64,000 nucleotides of DNA from an uncultured Prevotella sp. (GTDB lineage Bacteria > Bacteroidota > Bacteroidia > Bacteroidales > Bacteroidaceae), in assembly GCA_900550035.1 (NCBI GenBank), contig URQS01000006.1, positions 19,887 through 83,886 of the forward strand, given 5' to 3'. The translations under genes were made by a program, and so were the position numbers. This document shows positions 44,219 to 53,066 of this stretch, piece after piece. Every line of letters starts with the position of its first letter. Position 1 is the stretch's first letter. The notes under the pieces are model-generated. The model had not been told where the DNA came from, did not search any database, and saw only the letters and a program-made list of their open reading frames with translations.

Positions 44219-45442
44219 ATGACAATAAAGAAACTTGCGGCTGTCGGCATCTGTATGATGCAGGCAGCCCTTGTCTTTTCACAGACAACATTCAATCCCA
44301 ACGAACACCGTACAGTAACAACAAATCGCACTGACGGAAGGTTTATGAGCACCTACGGGGCTGCACAATACATGCTAAAGCACACCAAGCCCGTATGCGC
44401 ATTCGACCCGACATTCAACAAGAAGCAACTCGCAGCATGGCAGAAACGCGTACGAACTGCCATGAACGAAATAATGTGCCACCCAACTACACCCAACAAA
44501 CAGCCTCAACCCAAACGCCTTAGTTCAGAGCAGAAGGACGGCTACCGCCTGGAGAAGTGGGAATTCTATCCGCTTGAAGGTTGTGTTGCCACATTTGCTG
44601 TACTAATTCCCGACGGCATTAAGCAACCGTCGCCAGCTGTGCTATGCATACCAGGTTCGGGAATGACAATGGACCATCTCACTGGCGAACATCCTATAGG
44701 CAACAAGCGCAATGCCATGGCACTCAACATGGCACGCCAAGGCTACATAGCAGTGGCTGTAGACAACGCCTGTGCCGGCGATGCTGCCGACCTTGAGCAG
44801 TTGGCAGGCACGGGCTACGACTACGATACGTCGTCACGTCTGTTGCTCGAAATGGGCTGGAGCTGGCTGGGCTACACATCCTATCTCGACAAGCAGGTGC
44901 TCGAATGGATGAAACAGCAGAAGATGATACGTCGCGACCGCATCGTGCTTAGCGGATTCTCATTGGGCACCGAGCCACTGATGGTGCTGGGCGTGATGGA
45001 CCCGTCGATATACGCCTTCGTCTACAACGACTTCCTGTGTCAGACACAAGAGCGTGCCATAGTAATGACAGCCCCCGACAAGCGAGGACGCCGCCCCTTC
45101 CCCAACTCCATTCGTCATCTCATACCACGTTTCTGGCACTACTTCAACTTCCCCGATATAGTGGCATCGCTGGCTCCACGTCCCGTCATACTCACAGAGG
45201 GCGGACTCGACCGCGACTTCCAACTCATACACCGTGCATACGAGATAAGCGGACATCCCGAGAATGTAGAGACTCACCACTACCCCAAGTTCGCCTCGCC
45301 CGACAAGCGCAATCCTAACACAACACTGCCTGAGGGACTGACACGCGACGAATACTTCAATCTTGTCAACGTCGACCCACCAAGCCATTACTTCAAAACC
45401 GACCTTGTAATGCCGTGGCTTGAACGTATACTGAAAGAATAA
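44219..45442 (+). CDS. Secreted alpha/beta hydrolase (acetylxylan-esterase / dienelactone-hydrolase-like)
   Basis: I use the ATG at 44219, giving 407 residues with signal peptide MTIKKLAAVGICMMQAALVFSQ. The frame is open to 44162, but that part overlaps the upstream gene. The nucleophile elbow GFSLGTEP lies near residue 245. An Asp in EGGLDRDF near 328 and a C-terminal His complete a plausible triad. Related proteins in Bacteroidetes are carbohydrate esterases or uncharacterised hydrolases; the substrate is not evident. The last codons and the stop are part of a 25-bp tandem repeat. Confidence 0.75.
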   Translation: MTIKKLAAVGICMMQAALVFSQTTFNPNEHRTVTTNRTDGRFMSTYGAAQYMLKHTKPVCAFDPTFNKKQLAAWQKRVRTAMNEIMCHPTTPNKQPQPKRLSSEQKDGYRLEKWEFYPLEGCVATFAVLIPDGIKQPSPAVLCIPGSGMTMDHLTGEHPIGNKRNAMALNMARQGYIAVAVDNACAGDAADLEQLAGTGYDYDTSSRLLLEMGWSWLGYTSYLDKQVLEWMKQQKMIRRDRIVLSGFSLGTEPLMVLGVMDPSIYAFVYNDFLCQTQERAIVMTAPDKRGRRPFPNSIRHLIPRFWHYFNFPDIVASLAPRPVILTEGGLDRDFQLIHRAYEISGHPENVETHHYPKFASPDKRNPNTTLPEGLTRDEYFNLVNVDPPSHYFKTDLVMPWLERILKE

Positions 45443-45495
45443 GATTGAACGTATACTGAAAGAATAAGATTGAACGTAAACCGAAAGAACAAGAA
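45421..45495. repeat. 25-bp tandem repeat across the hydrolase stop codon
   Basis: The unit beginning TGAACGTATACTGAAAGAAT occurs at 45421 and 45446 exactly and at 45471 with three changes. The first unit encodes the last residues of the hydrolase with its stop, so later units are duplicated, non-coding copies of the gene end. Confidence 0.92.
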
Positions 45496-45510
45496 AAAAG
45501 CTATAAAAAC

Positions 45511-45571
45511 AAAGCGCCCTGAAAGCGCAAAAGCATAAATTATCAACGCTTTTGCCCTTTCAGGGCGCTTT
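45511..45571. terminator. Bidirectional terminator made from a dispersed REP-like hairpin
   Basis: AAAGCGCCCTGAAAG (45511-45525) pairs with 45557-45571 over 15 bp, and an inner 8-bp stem GCAAAAGC/GCTTTTGC lies beyond one mismatch. It lies between convergent genes and is clearly related to 33816-33870, including part of the loop. Confidence 0.85.
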
Positions 45572-45591
45572 AGTATTTGTATGAATAAAGA

Positions 45592-46953
45592 TTACTTCAT
45601 CATTTCGTTGAACTCCTCAAGAGAAACCTCCTTGTTGTTCAAAGAAACAGTTGACTTCAGAGCTGCAGCGAGCTTAACGTCGATAGCACGCTCGATGAAG
45701 TTGTCAACAGCCTCACGCTTCTTCAGAAGCTCGTTAGCGTAGTTGTCAACGTACTCCTCAGGAACGTTCGACATGCCATACTGAGCGAACTGCATGCGAG
45801 CCATCTCCTTGGCAGCGTTCTTGATGTCAGCATCCTCTACCTTGATGTCGTTAGCCTTAACGAGCTGCTCCTTGATGAGGTGCCACTCGAGCTGCTTGAT
45901 GCTCTCAGCGTAGTTCTTCTCAACGAAGTCCTCACCCTTGTCCTTGTTGTTGGCAAGCATGATGCGCTTGAGCAGTGCGTCCGGCCAAGTGATCTCGCCA
46001 ACCTTCTGCTCGCAGTATGTGCGAACGTCGATCATGAACTTGTAGTCAGAGTTAGCTTCGAGCTGCGGCTGGAGGCTCTCAGCGATCTTAGCGCGGAATT
46101 CCTCTTCAGTCTTAACAGTACCCTTCTCGAATACCTGGTCGAAGAGCTCCTCGTTGAGGTCGGCCTTCTTGAAGCGCTGAATCTCTGTGATCTGGAAGCT
46201 GAAGTCAGACTCAAGGTTCTCTGCAGCGTCCTTCTCAATCTTGAGGAGTGAAGAAACCTCGGCTGTGCCTTCCGGATAAGCCTTGCGTGGGTTGAATGTG
46301 ATGATATCACCGAGCTTAGCATCGTTGAAGAGGTTCTTCTGATCCTCAACCTTGATGTAAGAAGGCATAAGCACAGCACCCTCTACAGTGATGCCACCCT
46401 CCTTGGTATTGCCCTCAGCGTCGAGCTCGCGGATGTCGCCCTTGAGCAGATCGTTCAAAGAAGCGTCATACTCCTGAGCCTGCTCGTACTTGCCGGCACG
46501 GCCCTGATACATCTCGATCTGCTCGTTGATGAGCTTGTCGTCAGCCTTGATTGTGTAGTAATCAATCTTGTTGCGACCATCGAGAGTGATGTTGAGCTCA
46601 GGAGCAACGGCGATGTCGAATACGAAAGTGTAAGGAGCTGGCTGTTCGATGTCTGCCGGAGTCTCCTGCTTGTCAGAAGGCAGAGGCTCGCCGAGCATCT
46701 GGATATTGTTGTCCTGGATATATTTGTAGAGCTGCTCGCCTACAAACTTGTTAACTGCGTCGTAGCGCACTGAAGCACCAAACTGACGCTTGATGAGACC
46801 CATAGGAGCCTGACCCGGACGGAAACCAGGGATGTTGGCCTTCTTACGATAGTCCTTGAGAGTCTTCTCGACAGAGTCCTGGAAGTCTGCCTCTTCGACT
46901 GTGATAGTCAACAGACCATTCACTTTGTCGGGATTTTCAAATGAAATGTTCAT
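45592..46953 (-). CDS. tig: Trigger factor, ribosome-associated chaperone
   Basis: The 453-residue protein has the N-terminal ribosome-binding region (about 1-120) with RKKANIPGFRPGQAPMGLIKRQFG near 36-59. This carries the family signature GFRPGxxP. A degenerate FKBP-like middle and the helical C-terminal arms follow. It binds nascent chains at the ribosome exit. It is separated from clpP-clpX by about 29 kb, unlike the tig-clpP-clpX order of proteobacteria. A -7 element TAATTTTG lies about 55 bases upstream. Confidence 0.95.
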   Translation of the reverse strand: MNISFENPDKVNGLLTITVEEADFQDSVEKTLKDYRKKANIPGFRPGQAPMGLIKRQFGASVRYDAVNKFVGEQLYKYIQDNNIQMLGEPLPSDKQETPADIEQPAPYTFVFDIAVAPELNITLDGRNKIDYYTIKADDKLINEQIEMYQGRAGKYEQAQEYDASLNDLLKGDIRELDAEGNTKEGGITVEGAVLMPSYIKVEDQKNLFNDAKLGDIITFNPRKAYPEGTAEVSSLLKIEKDAAENLESDFSFQITEIQRFKKADLNEELFDQVFEKGTVKTEEEFRAKIAESLQPQLEANSDYKFMIDVRTYCEQKVGEITWPDALLKRIMLANNKDKGEDFVEKNYAESIKQLEWHLIKEQLVKANDIKVEDADIKNAAKEMARMQFAQYGMSNVPEEYVDNYANELLKKREAVDNFIERAIDVKLAAALKSTVSLNNKEVSLEEFNEMMK

Positions 46954-47007
46954 TTTGTTCAGTCTAAAAATTATATTTGTTATTATTGTAGTTCACCCAC
47001 GGAAGTG

Positions 47008-47015
47008 CAAAATTA
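47008..47015 (-). promoter_or_regulatory. -7 element TAATTTTG of tig
   Basis: Matches TAnnTTTG on the minus strand. The leader is about 50 bases. No -33 match at standard spacing. Confidence 0.45.
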
Positions 47016-47121
47016 CTCATTATTAATGTAAAATCCGAAAATATATGGTGAAAATTTGTTTTTTTACCTTATCTTACGCACAAAGTGACTTGTAAACAAT
47101 AGGTTAAAAGAATACGTAACG

Positions 47122-47152
47122 TTGGATATACGGGTATTTTTTATTAACTTTG
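47122..47152 (+). promoter_or_regulatory. Promoter of the radical SAM gene
   Basis: TTG (47122-47124), 20 bases, TAACTTTG (47145-47152). Its position inside the longest open frame shows that the true start codon is the later ATG at 47182. Confidence 0.7.
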
Positions 47153-47181
47153 TGCAACATACTAAAGCAAATAAAACAGAT

Positions 47182-48021
47182 ATGATAACCCGATGCTATC
47201 TTGAAATAACCAATGTCTGCAATCTTAATTGTGTATTCTGCCCCAAGACATCACGAGCGAAACATACGCTGACGTTAGACGAATTCGACACACTCACCTC
47301 ACGACTCATGGGCGAAGTGAAATTCCTGTATTTCCATCTTATGGGCGAACCTTTCCTCCACCCTCTGCTGCCGCAGTTCATTCTCATGGCACACCAAAAG
47401 GGTTTCATACCAGTGCTCACCACCAACGGCACCCTGCTGGCGCAACGCGCCGACCTGCTCGATGCCCTGCCCCACAAAATACAGATTTCGCTTCATTCGC
47501 ACGAGGGCAACGCCAAGGAGAATCTGGAGCAATACATCGACGAAGTGATGGCATTTGCCATGGAGTCAGCACGTCGTGGATGTATCATCGTGCTGCGACT
47601 GTGGAACGAGGGCGGACACAACCGTATGAACCAAACCATTCTGAATCTGATAGCCGGTCATCAGCCACGCCCTTGGGTGGAACGCAACGACGGATGGCGC
47701 ATAGCCGAGAATCTATACATCGAAAACGACAACATGTTCGAATGGCCCGACATGCAACACGCACCCACTGCTGAAGACGAAGTGTTCTGCTACGCTCTGC
47801 GCAATCAGATTGGCGTGCTTGTAGACGGCACAGTAGTACCCTGCTGTCTCGACCACAACGGCGACATGCCACTGGGCAACCTCTACGAGCACAGCCTCAA
47901 CCAAATCCTTACATCACACCGAGCCAACACCATCTACCAAGGCTTCACCAACCACATCGCCGTAGAACCGCTGTGCCAACGCTGCGGATACTCAGCCGTG
48001 TCGAAAAGGTTCAGAAAGTAA
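47182..48021 (+). CDS. Radical SAM protein with SPASM-type C-terminus
   Basis: The 279-residue protein starts at 47182, downstream of its promoter. The 4Fe-4S motif CNLNCVFC supplies Cys13, Cys17 and Cys20. SAM-binding LMGEPFLHP lies near 55-63. C-terminal cysteines (VVPCCLDHNG near 219-228 and CQRCGYS near 264-270) suggest an auxiliary SPASM/Twitch cluster. Such enzymes often modify peptides or anaerobic-sulfatase-type targets. No precursor peptide or partner gene is next to it, so the substrate is unknown. Confidence 0.87.
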   Translation: MITRCYLEITNVCNLNCVFCPKTSRAKHTLTLDEFDTLTSRLMGEVKFLYFHLMGEPFLHPLLPQFILMAHQKGFIPVLTTNGTLLAQRADLLDALPHKIQISLHSHEGNAKENLEQYIDEVMAFAMESARRGCIIVLRLWNEGGHNRMNQTILNLIAGHQPRPWVERNDGWRIAENLYIENDNMFEWPDMQHAPTAEDEVFCYALRNQIGVLVDGTVVPCCLDHNGDMPLGNLYEHSLNQILTSHRANTIYQGFTNHIAVEPLCQRCGYSAVSKRFRK

Positions 48022-48071
48022 ATCAATAATGTTATTGAACCATAGCAAGTTCTGTAATGTTATCGATGTCT

Positions 48072-49049
48072 TTATTTTTTCACTCTCGCTTCAAGTCTCT
48101 TCTCTCTTCCAAGAGTTTCAGGGAAAGTGTAGTTTCCCCAGCCTTTCTCTCTCCTGTTCTTGTTGATACGTTCGTCAAACCACCAGTCGTAGTGTTCACG
48201 CGAGATCATTCGGATGTCCCATGCGGCGTGCACCTGTGCTGCTATCGAGATGCCATACGCTTCTTTGAGGTCAATCATTTCTTCGAGAACGAGACTGTCA
48301 CGATGCAAGGCACCCATTTCTTCTATGAATGTCTGTTTGGGGAAGAGGAAGAAATTGGCGAACTTGTTGCACATCTGTTCCACGTTGCAGCCTTCAGAAA
48401 AACGCAACAGCAGATGGGCCAGTTCGTGACATGCAGTGAAACGCAATCGTTCTACTGTAGTCTTTAGGGGATGCATGTCGAGGACTATCAAGGGATGACA
48501 TCCGTCAATAAGAGTGCTGAGTCCCCAAATACCGGCAGGCAGTGGCATGGAGACAACCTTTATGCCCTTTCGTTCTATGAGTCGAAGCACAGCTGGTAAC
48601 GGACCAAAGCCACAATTCCACACCTCGCGCAAACGGTTGGCTGCCATGATAGCATCGTCGAGAGTAGAAACAGTAATGTGAGACATTGGATTGTAGAATT
48701 CAGGCATAACGTCTGCCTTCTCCTCCGTAAGCATATAGCGTTCTGCCAGGAAACACACACTGGCTTCCAACTCATACAATTCTTCCTCAGTAAGCAAGCC
48801 ATCGCTACCCGAACGAAGCATAGGTACATCCACCGTTGTTGACGTACCATAGAAGTACAACTCACTTACACCTAATGTGTCTGCAAAGATCTTCACCGTG
48901 GCTGGCTTAGGTTGCATCACACCTCGTTCGTAATTGAAAATACTTTGTCGAGTGACTTGCAGTTTGGCTTTATCCACCAATTGTCCAAGACTCAAACCAG
49001 ACACTTTACGTGCCTCTCTTAATCGTATAGGAATAAACAATTTGTCCAT
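48072..49049 (-). CDS. XRE-family regulator fused to an ImmA/IrrE metallopeptidase domain
   Basis: The 325-residue protein has an N-terminal Cro/C1 helix-turn-helix (about 8-62; LGQLVDKAKLQVTRQSIFNYERG). A C-terminal zinc peptidase domain carries HELAH at 208-212. Such proteins cleave or relieve repressors in mobile elements and stress responses, or act as antitoxin-like regulators. No toxin gene or prophage gene adjoins, so it appears to be an orphan. A TACCTTTG -7 element is just upstream and may be an autoregulatory site. Confidence 0.9.
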   Translation of the reverse strand: MDKLFIPIRLREARKVSGLSLGQLVDKAKLQVTRQSIFNYERGVMQPKPATVKIFADTLGVSELYFYGTSTTVDVPMLRSGSDGLLTEEELYELEASVCFLAERYMLTEEKADVMPEFYNPMSHITVSTLDDAIMAANRLREVWNCGFGPLPAVLRLIERKGIKVVSMPLPAGIWGLSTLIDGCHPLIVLDMHPLKTTVERLRFTACHELAHLLLRFSEGCNVEQMCNKFANFFLFPKQTFIEEMGALHRDSLVLEEMIDLKEAYGISIAAQVHAAWDIRMISREHYDWWFDERINKNRREKGWGNYTFPETLGREKRLEARVKK

Positions 49050-49064
49050 TATGCTTTTTATTTA

Positions 49065-49072
49065 CAAAGGTA
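49065..49072 (-). promoter_or_regulatory. -7 element TACCTTTG of the XRE-ImmA gene
   Basis: Matches TAnnTTTG on the minus strand, 15 bases before the ATG, implying a very short leader. Confidence 0.5.
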
Positions 49073-49126
49073 ATAAATTATTGACACACGTAAATTAGAA
49101 TGAATGTGATTAATATATATTTAACA

Positions 49127-49174
49127 AAAACAAGGCGTACAACCAAAATCTATAAGATTTCAGTTGTACGCCTT
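49127..49174 (-). terminator. Terminator of the MacAB-like efflux operon
   Basis: AAGGCGTACAAC (49132-49143) pairs exactly with GTTGTACGCCTT (49163-49174). A T-rich tract follows on the minus strand. Confidence 0.85.
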
Positions 49175-49188
49175 ATTCGTATCTACGA

Positions 49189-50298
49189 TTATTCGTCCTT
49201 GCCAACCTTCTTTGGTCCGCGCACACGTTCGTTCATGCGCAGTCCGCTCTTTATTTCTATGTTGAGTCCGTCGGACAATCCTGTCACTACCTTACGGCGC
49301 TCGTAGGTTTTGTCCTTGTCGGTGCCTTTGACAATGTAGACGAAGGTGTTGTCGCCTTCAAACTCGATGGCGCTCTCGGGCACTGACATCACATGGCGCG
49401 CCTCAGCAAGCACAATCTCGGCATTGGCACTATAGCCGCTGCGAATCTGTTCACCGCTGGTGGGGAGAGTCACAGCGGCTTTTATTTCAAACTGGTTGGC
49501 ACCGTTCTGGTCGGTTGCCTTCGGCGATATGTACTCCAGTCGGGCGTCGAACTTAAGGTTCTGCAGCGCACCGATGGTTATCTTCATCGACATTCCAGTG
49601 TTGAGTCGTCCCACCTCGGTCTCGTCTATATTGCCACGGAATATGAGGTCGTTCATGTTGGCAACAGTGGCGATGGTGGTACCGTCGTTGAAGGTGTTTG
49701 AGAGAATCACCGAGTTGCCCACCTTAACCGGAACGTCAAGAATCAGTCCTGTCACCGTAGAGCGTATCAGCGTTGACGACTCCGAAGCATTTGAGCGTGA
49801 CACACCGTCGCGCACCACCTCAAGATTGTCTTGCGCTGCAGCCACTTCCTCACGAGCCTGTCGCCAGGTCTGTGCTATTTTGTCGTATTCGTCGGCAGAA
49901 ACAAGTCCCTTGTCATACAATGTCTTCTCGCGTTCGTAGTCGGTACGTGCCTGACGCTCGTTGATATTAGCCAAACGTACACGCGACTGAGCCGAACTGA
50001 GCTGTCCCATTTCGGGTATCACCTTCACCTTGGCTATCACCTCACCTACCGTTACGGTCTGTCCTGCCTCCTTCAGTATCTCGCTTATGATGCCCGAAAT
50101 CTGCGGTTTGATATTCACCTCGTTGCGCGGTTCTATCTTTCCCGTGATAACGGTGGTTTTGCGTATGTCCATCTGTTTAGGCGCAAACTCGTCGTACACC
50201 ACCGGTTGCGGGCGCGACTTGATATAAAGGAACACAAACGTTCCGACAAAGACTATGGCCACAAGAGCCAATAAGACAATCTTGAAATATCTTTTCAT
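49189..50298 (-). CDS. MacA-like periplasmic adaptor of an ABC efflux pump
   Basis: I choose the ATG at 50298 (MKRYFKIVLLALVAIVFVGT), giving 369 residues. The frame extends to 50328, but those codons are repeat-like. An N-terminal membrane anchor is followed by the lipoyl/barrel-sandwich region (GKIEPRNEVNIKPQISGIIS near 46), a coiled-coil hairpin (about 95-165) and beta-barrel domains. It links an inner-membrane ABC permease to an outer-membrane TolC channel, which is not encoded in the window. Two FtsX-type permease genes and an ATPase gene lie upstream on the same strand. Confidence 0.9.
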   Translation of the reverse strand: MKRYFKIVLLALVAIVFVGTFVFLYIKSRPQPVVYDEFAPKQMDIRKTTVITGKIEPRNEVNIKPQISGIISEILKEAGQTVTVGEVIAKVKVIPEMGQLSSAQSRVRLANINERQARTDYEREKTLYDKGLVSADEYDKIAQTWRQAREEVAAAQDNLEVVRDGVSRSNASESSTLIRSTVTGLILDVPVKVGNSVILSNTFNDGTTIATVANMNDLIFRGNIDETEVGRLNTGMSMKITIGALQNLKFDARLEYISPKATDQNGANQFEIKAAVTLPTSGEQIRSGYSANAEIVLAEARHVMSVPESAIEFEGDNTFVYIVKGTDKDKTYERRKVVTGLSDGLNIEIKSGLRMNERVRGPKKVGKDE

Positions 50299-50329
50299 TG
50301 CAATTATATTTAATTCAAAATTCAACAAT

Positions 50330-50395
50330 CAACACTTAACATTTAACACTTAACATTTAACACTTAACATTTAACATTCAACACTTCACACTCCG
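50330..50395. repeat. Heptad array between the adaptor and permease genes
   Basis: ACACTTA/ACATTTA alternate with a strict 7-bp period for at least seven units, ending in a CGGCTCCGC segment. Confidence 0.9.
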
Positions 50396-50406
50396 GCTCC
50401 GCAGAT

Positions 50407-51672
50407 TTACTCATCTCGCATAGCATCTACAGGTTTAATGTGCATAGCCCGCAGCGCAGGAGCCAAACCAGCAAGCATACCGAGCACCGACAGCAGCACC
50501 ACAGCACCTATGGCTGTCCAGAAGTCTATTTGGAAATGAGCCGACGTTATGCCGTCAGTAGTATTTGCCATTTCAAGTCCTTGCAGCACGAGCACGACAA
50601 ACAGGATGCCGCTCATGCCAGCCACCGAAGTAAGCAGAATACTCTCCTGCATGATTTGCGACAGAATATCGCGTGGCGTGGCTCCGATGGCACGACGTAT
50701 GCCTATCTCCACCGTTCGTTCGCGCACAGTCACCATCATGATGTTCGACACACCGATGGCACCAGCCAGTAGCGTACCTATTCCCACAAGCCATATCAGC
50801 ATGTTGATGCCCCGGAACATATTGTCCACCATCGAGAACATCATCTCCGTATTGAACACCATCACGCCCTTCTCGTCCTTCGGACTGACATCGTGAGCCT
50901 TAGCCACAACCATACGCATACGGTCAGTTATGTCGCTCATGGTCACTCCCGGCTTACCCGTCACACACAGCATATCGATGCTTTCGCCACGATTGTATAT
51001 CTGTTGCACAAGCGAGAGCGGCATAAACACCGCCTGCTGATCGTTGCCGTTGATGTTCATGTTTCCGTCGGCATAGTTTACGCCAACAATACTGAAGTAT
51101 ACCGAGTCGATGCGTATCACGTCGCCACACGGATTGCCACCCTTCGGGAAGAGATTCTTATATACCTCCTTACCCAGCACGCACACCTTGCGGCACTCCT
51201 GGATATCCATTTGGTTGATATATCTGCCGTAGCGCATCTTAGGTTCTGTTACGCGCTGCATATCAGGCAACACACCCTTTACGATTCCGCTCGACGATTG
51301 TTCGTCGTGCGTAACAGTTGCGCTCCATCGTGTAATGGTAGGCGTAACCACATCGAGTTCGGGTATGTGAGCACGCAGTCGCTGCACGTCTGCCTGCGTC
51401 ATATTCCACTGTCGTCCTTTGCGAAATCCGTGATAAGGCTTGGTGGTAGGCTGCGCCCATACAATGGCTGAGTTGGTGGCAAAACCCGCAAGGTTGTTGT
51501 TGAGCAACTCCTTCAGTCCGTCGCCCCCACCTATCAGTCCCACGAGCATGAACACGCCCCAAAACACGCCGAATCCCGTAAGAAACGTGCGCGACTTGTT
51601 GCGCGACAGTACGTCGAGTATTTCGGTAAGAGTGTCAGTATCGAATTTAGCCTTTAAAACTAACCTTTTCAT
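50407..51672 (-). CDS. MacB/FtsX-type ABC transporter permease (first paralogue)
   Basis: The 421-residue protein has an N-terminal membrane helix (about 33-52), a large periplasmic domain (about 55-285), and three C-terminal helices. GAIGVSNIMMVTVRERTVEIGIRRAIGATPRDIL near 305-338 is the cytoplasmic coupling motif of MacB permeases. The ATPase is on a separate gene. It follows a second, diverged permease gene, and the two may form a heterodimer. The substrate is not identifiable. Confidence 0.9.
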   Translation of the reverse strand: MKRLVLKAKFDTDTLTEILDVLSRNKSRTFLTGFGVFWGVFMLVGLIGGGDGLKELLNNNLAGFATNSAIVWAQPTTKPYHGFRKGRQWNMTQADVQRLRAHIPELDVVTPTITRWSATVTHDEQSSSGIVKGVLPDMQRVTEPKMRYGRYINQMDIQECRKVCVLGKEVYKNLFPKGGNPCGDVIRIDSVYFSIVGVNYADGNMNINGNDQQAVFMPLSLVQQIYNRGESIDMLCVTGKPGVTMSDITDRMRMVVAKAHDVSPKDEKGVMVFNTEMMFSMVDNMFRGINMLIWLVGIGTLLAGAIGVSNIMMVTVRERTVEIGIRRAIGATPRDILSQIMQESILLTSVAGMSGILFVVLVLQGLEMANTTDGITSAHFQIDFWTAIGAVVLLSVLGMLAGLAPALRAMHIKPVDAMRDE

Positions 51673-51739
51673 TTTATAATTAATTATTCTATTTATATCT
51701 ATACAGAGATTATATCTTTACCGATACAAAGCACATCGG

Positions 51740-51785
51740 CATAGCCGACAATTCAAAACTCCTAATTCAAAACTCCTAATTCCAC
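51740..51785. repeat. Two-copy 14-bp array between the permease genes
   Basis: AATTCAAAACTCCT is repeated twice in tandem, a degenerate heptad pair (AATTCAA/AACTCCT). Confidence 0.7.
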
Positions 51786-51803
51786 CTGTGGGTGGGGCTT
51801 TTT

Positions 51804-53066
51804 CTACTCCGCCCTCAACGCTTCTATCGGCCTGATCTTTGCCGCCTTGCGTGCCGGTATTAGTCCGGCTATTGTTCCCGCTACAATCATCAGCACCGTA
51901 GCTTGCACACACGTGGCTATGCTTACGGTCGGGTCTACGAAAATCTGGGCAGAGAACAATCCGTTGTCCACTTTGGTTTGTCCTATAGTGGCGTTCATAT
52001 ATTGCGTCGCTGCTATGCCGAGCACCATACCAATATATCCGAAGAAGGTGGTGATGACGATGCTCTCCACGATGATGAGCCTCAGTATCGACCATGGCGA
52101 GGCACCGATTGCCTTGCGTATGCCGAATTCACGAGTGCGTTCACGTACGGTGATGAGCATGATGTTCGACACGCCTACTATTCCCGACAGCAGCGTGAAT
52201 AGTCCCACTATCCACAGCGCAGTGCTAATCAATCCTGTAGCAGTATTGAGCTGCATGTCCTGGGTGAATCGGTTCCATATCCAGATGGTGCGCTCGTCGT
52301 CGGTGGCAGCACGGTGCTGGCGGTTGATACGTGCACGATAAGCCTTTTCAAATGCTTCGTTTTCTGCCTCGGTCTTCAGTCCGTGAAACGAGAATACGAT
52401 GTTGCCCGTCTTGTCACCACTATTATATATAGAGCGGAAGGTGGTGAACGGGATGAATGCGTCGTTGCTCATACGACTTTGGTCGCTGTCGTATATGCCC
52501 ACAACCTTAAACGCCATGTCCGATGCCTTTATCAATCGGCCGTTTAGATTGAGCGGAGCCTCGGGCATGAGTTCCTTGGCAATGTTGAGCGACAGCACTA
52601 TCGACTTGCGTCGCTCGTTGAGGTCGATGGGGTTGATGAATCGTCCCACAAGCATGTCGCGCTTGTTTATGTCGATATCGTTGGGATACACTCCACTCAC
52701 ATTTATGCCAGTAGTATAGTTGTCGGCATATACCAGTGTCTGTCCTCCCTTGTCGAGTTCGGCTCCGACATCGTCGACATTGGCAGCAAATCCCTCGCGC
52801 GTCAGGTCCATATCCTTGTCGTTCAGTTCAATGCTTCGTCCCTTGCCGAGTCCGTCGTGAGGCTTCGACGTTTCGCCTCCGAAGATAGTCATCGAATTGG
52901 TGAGCACCTTCATTCTATTGCCCATTATGCCGTGAATGAGTCCGTTGCCGGCTCCGAGCAGCACAATAAGTATGAAGATGCCCCACGCCACAGAGAATCC
53001 GGTGAGCGCCGTGCGCAATCGGTTGTGGGTTATAGTGGTCCATATCTCTTTAAAAATGTCGTGCAT
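51804..53066 (-). CDS. MacB/FtsX-type ABC transporter permease (second paralogue)
   Basis: I choose the ATG at 53066 (MHDIFKEIWTTITHNRLRTA), giving 420 residues. The frame is open further to 53177 through repeat sequence. Architecture is as in its neighbour: one helix, periplasmic domain, three helices, with GVSNIMLITVRERTREFGIRKAIGASPWSILR near 308-340. The periplasmic domains of the two permeases differ strongly, so they are paralogues rather than a recent duplication. Confidence 0.9.
   Translation of the reverse strand: MHDIFKEIWTTITHNRLRTALTGFSVAWGIFILIVLLGAGNGLIHGIMGNRMKVLTNSMTIFGGETSKPHDGLGKGRSIELNDKDMDLTREGFAANVDDVGAELDKGGQTLVYADNYTTGINVSGVYPNDIDINKRDMLVGRFINPIDLNERRKSIVLSLNIAKELMPEAPLNLNGRLIKASDMAFKVVGIYDSDQSRMSNDAFIPFTTFRSIYNSGDKTGNIVFSFHGLKTEAENEAFEKAYRARINRQHRAATDDERTIWIWNRFTQDMQLNTATGLISTALWIVGLFTLLSGIVGVSNIMLITVRERTREFGIRKAIGASPWSILRLIIVESIVITTFFGYIGMVLGIAATQYMNATIGQTKVDNGLFSAQIFVDPTVSIATCVQATVLMIVAGTIAGLIPARKAAKIRPIEALRAE

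Noticed and set aside
48072..49049. Prophage or integrative element signalled by the XRE-ImmA protein
   Set aside because: No integrase, structural or relaxase gene, and no attachment-site duplication was seen within several kilobases.
50407..53066. Recent tandem duplication of one permease gene
   Set aside because: The two proteins share only the MacB framework; their periplasmic domains differ widely, so they are old paralogues.
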